Shown here: positions 6,128 through 10,068 of the stretch, piece by piece
How the letters are laid out: each line of letters begins with the position of its first letter
Position numbering within the stretch: position 1 is the first letter of the stretch
Source: a bacterium
GTDB taxonomy: Bacteria; Chloroflexota; Dormibacteria; Aeolococcales; Bog-877
DNA length: 10,068 nucleotides
Direction: 5' to 3'
NCBI GenBank assembly: GCA_021844355.1
Contig: JAKBTP010000190.1
Location: 1 to 10,068 of the forward strand
Notes under the pieces: model-generated
The model's database searches: none
Seen by the model: only the letters and a program-made list of their open reading frames with translations
Told to the model about the DNA's origin: nothing
Program-made: the position numbers and the translations under genes

Positions 6128-7259
6128 TCCCGGCCAATTCCAAGATGCGGACGGCAGCGCGAGTGGCGGCCCCCGGCGGCATCTCCCGGTGGGCGGCGCG
6201 GCGCAACCGCTCCAGAACCGCTCCGTCCGCCCCCAGCACCTCCGGTAGGATCTTGGCCACGTCCCCGGGATGGACCGCCGCCAGCGCCACTCCCCGGCGA
6301 ACGGCCCAGTCCAGATTGGCCTGCTCCTGACCCCTCAGCGCAGAGGTGAGGATCATCCCCAAGCCCGCTGAGGCGGCCTCCCCGATGGCGGTGGGGCCGG
6401 CCTTGCCCAGGTAGAGGTCCGCGGAGAGGATGAGGGGGCCGGGATCCTCCATGAAGGGGAAGGCGTGAACCGGCATGTGCCAGCTCCGCCCGGTGGCCCA
6501 GCGCAGCAGCCGCCCGTTCCGGCCGCACAGCAGCGCCACCTGGCAGGGCACCCTTGACTCCTCTACCTCCCGCAGCACCCTCTCCACCCCGCCCGCCCCC
6601 TCCGCCCCCCCGGACACCAGCAGGCAGGGGAGCTCGGGCTCCAGCCCCAGCTCCTGGCGGAGCGCGGAGCGGGGGCGCGCCCGCTCGAGCTCCGGGTCCA
6701 GGGGCAACCCGGTGGTCTCCACCAGGCCGGCCGGCACCCCCTGGCTCAGGCAGGAAGAGGTGGCCTCGTCCGAGGGTGTGAGGAGGTGGATGCCTCGGGG
6801 AGAAAGCCATCCGGGGTGCACCAGGGTGAGGTCGGTCACCAGGGTTATGAGGGGGGCACCGACCGCACTGGCGGCCGCCAGCGCCCCCGGTCCGAGCAGG
6901 GGGTGGAGGTTGACCACCACGCGCGGGCGGGTGCGCCGGGCCCGGCGCACCATCGCCGTCCGAAGGCCGGACAGCAGGAATCCCTCCAGCAGGGCTCCGG
7001 CCGCCGGCCTGGAGAAGGCCGCGAAGAGCGGCCCCCAGGCAGCTGGGGCCCGGCGGACGAGCGGGCCGTATCCCTTCAGCACCAGGCTCGCCTGGGGCAG
7101 CGCCCCGGAACGGAGAGGGTCGGCGATCTCCACCCGAAGGCCCGGACCCGCCTCGGAGCGCAGAGCCGCCCGGAGGGCCGCGGCCACCCGCAGGTGCCCG
7201 CCTCCCGTGGTGGTCGCCCAGAGCTGAACGTCGGCAAGGGGACGGGCTGGCAGGCTGAT
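6114..7259 (-). CDS. GT28-type glycosyltransferase (MGDG synthase / UgtP-like)
   Basis: The protein resembles the family that moves a sugar from a nucleotide-sugar to diacylglycerol or a related lipid at the inner membrane face (monogalactosyldiacylglycerol synthase, UgtP, MurG relatives). With 381 residues from 7259, the motifs are TTTGGGH (16-22), VNLHPLLG (116-123), VTDLTLVHPGW (141-151), TGLPLDP (183-189), a Gly-rich loop SGGAEGAGG (216-224), and the C-terminal donor site ADLYLGKAGPTAIGEA (280-295) with GQEQAN (310-315). The first ATG/GTG/TTG codon after the upstream in-frame stop is GTG at 7187, but it would remove the N-terminal strand and GGGH. A strong GAGGAGG lies upstream and the only codon at good distance is ATC at 7259; CTG at 7253 is the alternative. 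The start is therefore non-canonical or the sequence has an error. The 3' end overlaps the dciA-like gene by 14 bases. The lipid acceptor and sugar are not determinable. Confidence 0.85.
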   Translation of the reverse strand: MSLPARPLADVQLWATTTGGGHLRVAAALRAALRSEAGPGLRVEIADPLRSGALPQASLVLKGYGPLVRRAPAAWGPLFAAFSRPAAGALLEGFLLSGLRTAMVRRARRTRPRVVVNLHPLLGPGALAAASAVGAPLITLVTDLTLVHPGWLSPRGIHLLTPSDEATSSCLSQGVPAGLVETTGLPLDPELERARPRSALRQELGLEPELPCLLVSGGAEGAGGVERVLREVEESRVPCQVALLCGRNGRLLRWATGRSWHMPVHAFPFMEDPGPLILSADLYLGKAGPTAIGEAASAGLGMILTSALRGQEQANLDWAVRRGVALAAVHPGDVAKILPEVLGADGAVLERLRRAAHREMPPGAATRAAVRILELAGITPR

Positions 7260-7265
7260 TACCTA

Positions 7266-7272
7266 CCTCCTC
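7266..7272 (-). promoter_or_regulatory. Strong Shine-Dalgarno site of the GT28 gene
   Basis: On the - strand GAGGAGG is followed 6 bases later by ATC (7259) and 12 bases later by CTG (7253), both in the GT28 frame, with an in-frame stop (7265-7263) just after the site. It shows that translation starts here, before the GGGH motif, although no ATG, GTG or TTG is present. Confidence 0.65.
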
Positions 7273-7273
7273 A

Positions 7274-7283
7274 GGTGGATTTT
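7274..7283. repeat. Second copy of the decamer GGTGGATTTT
   Basis: The same ten bases begin the palindrome in the dnaA leader (1860-1869). Here the decamer sits immediately upstream of the GT28 Shine-Dalgarno site and within the divergent control region. Only one half is present: the following bases are GGCC, not CCAC. It could be an operator shared with dnaA, or chance. Confidence 0.25.
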
Positions 7284-7290
7284 GGCCGGC

Positions 7291-7301
7291 GATGCTAAAG
7301 T
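7291..7301. promoter_or_regulatory. Candidate overlapping divergent -10 elements
   Basis: On + the string TGCTAAAGT (7293-7301) is an extended -10 (TGC plus TAAAGT, 4 of 6 matches). On - the overlapping TAGCAT (7297-7292, 4 of 6) would start transcription near 7285, about 26 bases before the GT28 start. Neither has a clear -35 hexamer. If both are used, the two divergent transcripts would compete. A + start near 7308 also argues against GTG 7316 as the start of the GNAT gene. Confidence 0.28.
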
Positions 7302-7393
7302 GAGGTCGGGACGCGGTGGGAAGGGCCGCGGTCTCTGTGCCAAACATCCGGGGTGTAACAGAAATCGGGGCCTCATGTACCGCGCCCACGGGG

Positions 7394-8437
7394 GTGAGCG
7401 CTGATCCGGAGTCGGGCGGCGCGGGCCTGAGCTTTCAGGTGGTGGACACCACCGCCGGATTGTCGGGCCTGCGCCGGGTGTGGGAGCAGGTCGTATCGTC
7501 CTCAGAGGAACCAGCCCCGTTCCTCACCTGGGAATGGCAGGAGAGCTGGTGGGCCGTGTTCGCTGCCTCCCACCGGCCCAGGACGCTGGTCTTCTCCCAC
7601 GAGGGGGAGGTGGTGGGTATAGCCCCCCTCTGCGTCAGCCTCGAGCGGGAGGGCACCCTGCAGTTCGCCGGCGGGGAGAACCTCTCGGATCAGCTCGGAC
7701 TTTTGGCGCTGCCGGGGTTCGAGGAGCAGGTGGCCGCGGGCGTGGTGGCCTGGGCCAGGGGCTCCGGGTCCCTGGAGCTTGACCTCCACTTCCTCCGGGA
7801 CTGGGGGTGGGAGCTGCCCGCGCTGCAGCGCGCGCTGGACCGGCAGGGGCTCTCGAGCGAGGCGCATCCGGAGGAGGTCAGCCCGGCGATCGACCTGCCT
7901 CCCTCCTTCGATGAGTACCTGGCCCTCAGGCTGGGGAAGAAGGACCGCCACGAGCTGCGCCGGAAGATGCGGCGGCTGGAGCAGGAGCGCCCGGGATGGC
8001 GGATCGTCGGCCCGGAGGAGCTCGGGCTGGAGGTGGCGTTGACCGAGTTCCTCCGGCTGCTCCGGGCCAGTCGCGAGGACAAGGACCACTTCCTCACCCC
8101 GGCGGTGGAGCGCTTCTTCCGGGAGGTGGCCGCGCGCTTCCAGCGGCGCGGGTGGCTCCGGCTGGCGCTGCTCGAGGAGGGAGGGAGGCTCGCCGCGGGC
8201 ACCTTCGGGTTCTGCCTGGGCGGGGTCTGGTATCTGTACAACTCGGGGTACGATCCGGCCGAGGCTCACCTCTCCCCGGGGCTGCTCTGCGTCGCCGAGG
8301 GGCTGCGGGGGGCGATCGACTCGGGCTGCCGCCAGGCTGACCTCCTGAGGGGCAACGAGGGCTACAAGTACCGGCTCGGGGCGGAGGACCAGTTCCTGGT
8401 CAACCTGCGGGTGCCCCTCACCCAGGGGGCGAGGTGA
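7394..8437 (+). CDS. CelD/FemAB-like GNAT acyltransferase (Acetyltransf_6 type)
   Basis: This family has a doubled GNAT fold, and members are often linked to exopolysaccharide, peptidoglycan or lipid modification. In a 347-residue product from GTG 7394, the N-terminal half carries PFLTWEWQESWW (42-53), typical of the family. A basic helix follows (LGKKDRHELRRKMRRLE, 180-196). The C-terminal GNAT half has WYLYNSGYDPAEAHLSPG (279-296) and ends with DLLRGNEGYKYRLG (316-329), the usual signature of this family. GTG 7316 could start a protein 26 residues longer, but codons between 7316 and 7393 end in A or T far more often (about 9 of 26) than the rest of the gene. That suggests untranslated leader. 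The start at 7394 lacks a good Shine-Dalgarno site. The stop overlaps the next gene by 4 bases. Substrate unknown. Confidence 0.82.
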   Translation: MSADPESGGAGLSFQVVDTTAGLSGLRRVWEQVVSSSEEPAPFLTWEWQESWWAVFAASHRPRTLVFSHEGEVVGIAPLCVSLEREGTLQFAGGENLSDQLGLLALPGFEEQVAAGVVAWARGSGSLELDLHFLRDWGWELPALQRALDRQGLSSEAHPEEVSPAIDLPPSFDEYLALRLGKKDRHELRRKMRRLEQERPGWRIVGPEELGLEVALTEFLRLLRASREDKDHFLTPAVERFFREVAARFQRRGWLRLALLEEGGRLAAGTFGFCLGGVWYLYNSGYDPAEAHLSPGLLCVAEGLRGAIDSGCRQADLLRGNEGYKYRLGAEDQFLVNLRVPLTQGAR

Positions 8438-9699
8438 CCCCGTCAGGAGGGGGCGAGCCCACCATCGCCTTCATCTCCCTGCACGCCTCGCCGCTGGCGC
8501 GGCTGGGCAAGAGGGAGAACGGCGGCCTCAACGTGTACGTGCGGGCGGTCTGCGAGGAGCTGGGAGCGAGGGGGGTGCACACCGACGTCTTCGTCCGCCG
8601 CAGCGACCCGGACCAGCCCCGGGAGCAGGCCATGGGGCCGCGCAGCCGGGTGATCGCCGTGGATGCCGGCCCGGCCCGGCCACTGGCCAAGCACCAGCTT
8701 CCCCAGACCAGGCGCGCCTATCTGGAGGCGGTGCGCCAGTTCGCCGGATCCTCGAGGCGCCGCTACATCGCGGTCCACAGCCATTACTGGCTCAGCGGGG
8801 AGCCCGGCGCGGCCCTGGCCCGTGAGCTGGAGATCCCCTGGCTGCACACCGCCCACACCCTGGCCGCGGTGAAGGGCGAGGCCGGGTTCGACAGCGACCT
8901 GCCGGAGCGGCTCCTGGAGGAGCGACGGACGGTGGCGGCGGGCGCCCGGCTGGTGGTCAACACCGCGGGCGAGGCCCACGCCCTTCGCCACCACTACGCG
9001 GCCCGTCCAGGGCAGTGCGTCGTGGCACCACCCGGGGTGGACCTGGTGCGCTTCCAGCCGCGCGAGGTGGAGCGGCTGAGGCGGCGGATGGGGCTGGAGG
9101 GCATGAGGGTGATCCTCTTCGCCGGGCGGCTGGAACCGCTCAAGGGGCCGGACACCCTGGTGGACGCCTTCGCCCTGGTGCGGGAGGACCCCCGGCTCCG
9201 GGAGCGCGTCCGGCTGCTCTTCGTGGGGGAGGTGAGCAGTGAGGGCGAGAGGGTCGGCCAGAGGAGGGAGATGCGCCAGCGGGTGGCCGATCTGGGGCTG
9301 GCAGGCGAGGTCGCCTTCCTCGGGGCCCAACCCCAGGAGCGGCTGGCGCTGCTCTACTGCCTGGCCGACCTGGTGGTGGTTCCCTCCCACTCCGAGTCCT
9401 TCGGCCTGGTCGCGCTGGAGGCCCAGGCGTGCGGCACCCCGGTGGTGGCCGCCGCGGTCGGCGGCCTGAGGGAGGTGGTGGCGGACGGTCGGACGGGCCG
9501 CCTGGTCGAAGGGCGGGACCCCCGGCAGTACGCCGCCGCCATCGCCGAGGTCCTGGCCGCGGACCCCGCCGTCCACCGCGAGATGCGCCAGGCGGCCAGG
9601 CGCCGGGCCGAGCGCTTCACCTGGGAGAGGACGGTAGACATCCTGCTGCCCGAATACGGTTTGGCCCCAGCTCTGGCCGCCGCCTGCAGGGAGGCCTGA
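8434..9699 (+). CDS. GT4 glycosyltransferase, MshA-like (GT-B fold)
   Basis: The closest pattern I recognise is MshA, which joins UDP-GlcNAc to 1L-myo-inositol 1-phosphate in mycothiol synthesis. Sucrose-phosphate-synthase-like enzymes share much of it. The 421-residue, two-domain protein has SLHASPLARLG (15-25), GGLNVYV (30-36), HSHYWLSG (115-122) and HTAHTLAAVKG (138-148) in the acceptor half. The donor half has GRLEPLKGPD (231-240, with Arg232 and Lys237 expected at the diphosphate), the E-x7-E motif (Glu321, Glu329) and EAQACGTPVVAAAVGG (329-344). Residues I recall as inositol-phosphate contacts in Corynebacterium MshA (Asn25, Lys78, Tyr110, Thr134) align at a constant offset of 8 to Asn33, Lys86, Tyr118 and Thr142. 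Arg159 may replace Arg154. GTG at 8434 overlaps the previous stop as GTGA, so translation is probably coupled. Family firm; MshA substrate only suggested. Confidence 0.9.
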   Translation: MTPSGGGEPTIAFISLHASPLARLGKRENGGLNVYVRAVCEELGARGVHTDVFVRRSDPDQPREQAMGPRSRVIAVDAGPARPLAKHQLPQTRRAYLEAVRQFAGSSRRRYIAVHSHYWLSGEPGAALARELEIPWLHTAHTLAAVKGEAGFDSDLPERLLEERRTVAAGARLVVNTAGEAHALRHHYAARPGQCVVAPPGVDLVRFQPREVERLRRRMGLEGMRVILFAGRLEPLKGPDTLVDAFALVREDPRLRERVRLLFVGEVSSEGERVGQRREMRQRVADLGLAGEVAFLGAQPQERLALLYCLADLVVVPSHSESFGLVALEAQACGTPVVAAAVGGLREVVADGRTGRLVEGRDPRQYAAAIAEVLAADPAVHREMRQAARRRAERFTWERTVDILLPEYGLAPALAAACREA

Positions 9700-9719
9700 C
9701 CACTCCCCCACCCGGCTGC

Positions 9720-9732
9720 CCCGGCCGCCGGG
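9720..9732. terminator. Weak GC hairpin between convergent genes
   Basis: CCCGG, loop CCG, CCGGG could form a 5-pair stem in the 39-base gap. There is no T-tract on either side, so if transcription ends here it is probably by another mechanism. Low confidence. Confidence 0.15.
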
Positions 9733-9738
9733 CCCCAA

Positions 9739-10068
9739 TCAGGCAGGGGCCGCCGGCTCCCGGTGCTGGGCGACCCACTCGGACTCGAGGAGGGCGAAGT
9801 CGAACTCATCGCCCCACTCCCCCTTGAACCACTCGTTCTGGAGCAGGTGGGCCTCCTGGCGCATCCCCAGCCGGTGGGCGAGCCGGACGGACGGCAGGTT
9901 GCGGGCGTCCACGCGGGCCATCACCCGGTGCACCTTCAGCTCATCGAAGGCGAGGTGGAGGACGGCGTGGGCGGCCTCGGTGGCATAGCCCAGCCCGGAG
10001 TGCCGGGGGTTGAGGACCCAGCCGACCTCGGCGGAGCGATGCTTCCGGCTGTGCAGGAAGAGGTTCAC
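9739..10068 (-). CDS. RimJ/RimL-type GNAT acetyltransferase, C-terminal part
   Basis: This frame enters from the right edge; the GTG at the edge is probably an internal Val, because family proteins are about 180 residues and only 109 are here. It contains the acetyl-CoA loop RHSGLGYATEA (22-32 of the visible part), HRVMARVDARNLPS (47-60), LAHRLGMRQEA (63-73) and KGEWGDE (82-88) with a final LESEW (94-98). These are the standard marks of the GNAT branch that acetylates protein N-termini (RimJ/RimL), small amines or antibiotics; the substrate cannot be told. It faces the MshA-like gene tail to tail with a 39-base gap. Confidence 0.9.
   Translation of the reverse strand: MNLFLHSRKHRSAEVGWVLNPRHSGLGYATEAAHAVLHLAFDELKVHRVMARVDARNLPSVRLAHRLGMRQEAHLLQNEWFKGEWGDEFDFALLESEWVAQHREPAAPA

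Noticed and set aside
6028..7389. Second long - strand frame of 453 codons over the GT28 gene
   Set aside because: It is the Pro/Gly/Arg-rich alternate frame of the GT28 gene, whose motifs are clear in the other frame.
7316..7393. N-terminal extension of the GNAT gene from GTG 7316
   Set aside because: Third codon positions are much poorer in G/C than in the gene proper, and the family domain starts soon after GTG 7394.

Overview
The window is very GC-rich and carries the chromosome-origin block of a bacterium: dnaA, dnaN, recF and a dciA-like gene (DUF721), all on the + strand. The high GC content, near-saturated G/C at third codon positions and an MshA-like glycosyltransferase suggest a high-GC lineage such as Actinomycetota, Dormibacterota or a high-GC Chloroflexota. 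No marker here fixes the phylum. The usual downstream gyrB is absent: after dciA a - strand glycosyltransferase gene runs into it tail to tail.

Layout. (1) 1-1937 is sparsely coding. It holds the N-terminal part of a lipoprotein on the - strand that leaves the window at base 1 (1-324), a SnoaL/NTF2-like gene on + broken by a one-base frameshift at a G run (613-1004), and a small beta-rich hypothetical gene on - (1104-1523). The 414-base gap before dnaA contains a candidate extended -10 promoter and a short palindrome related to half a DnaA box. (2) 1938-6127 is dnaA, a 265-base intergenic region with degenerate DnaA-box-like words (candidate oriC), dnaN, recF and dciA. dnaA, dnaN and recF all start with TTG. 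(3) 6114-9699 holds glycan or lipid functions: a GT28-family diacylglycerol-type glycosyltransferase on -, then, divergently on +, a CelD/FemAB-like GNAT gene overlapping an MshA-like GT4 glycosyltransferase by 4 bases. (4) 9739-10068 is the C-terminal part of a RimJ/RimL-type acetyltransferase on -, entering from the right edge.

Function. The left-centre genes start and run replication: DnaA initiator, DnaN sliding clamp, RecF gap repair, DciA helicase loading. The right-hand genes probably modify glycolipids, cell-surface glycans or a small thiol. I see no transposon, CRISPR array, phage gene, rRNA or convincing tRNA. I did not find a clearly new system. The most informative oddities are the non-canonical start of the GT28 gene, the frameshifted SnoaL gene, the lipoprotein at the left edge, and the MshA-like gene that keeps the family's inositol-phosphate contacts.
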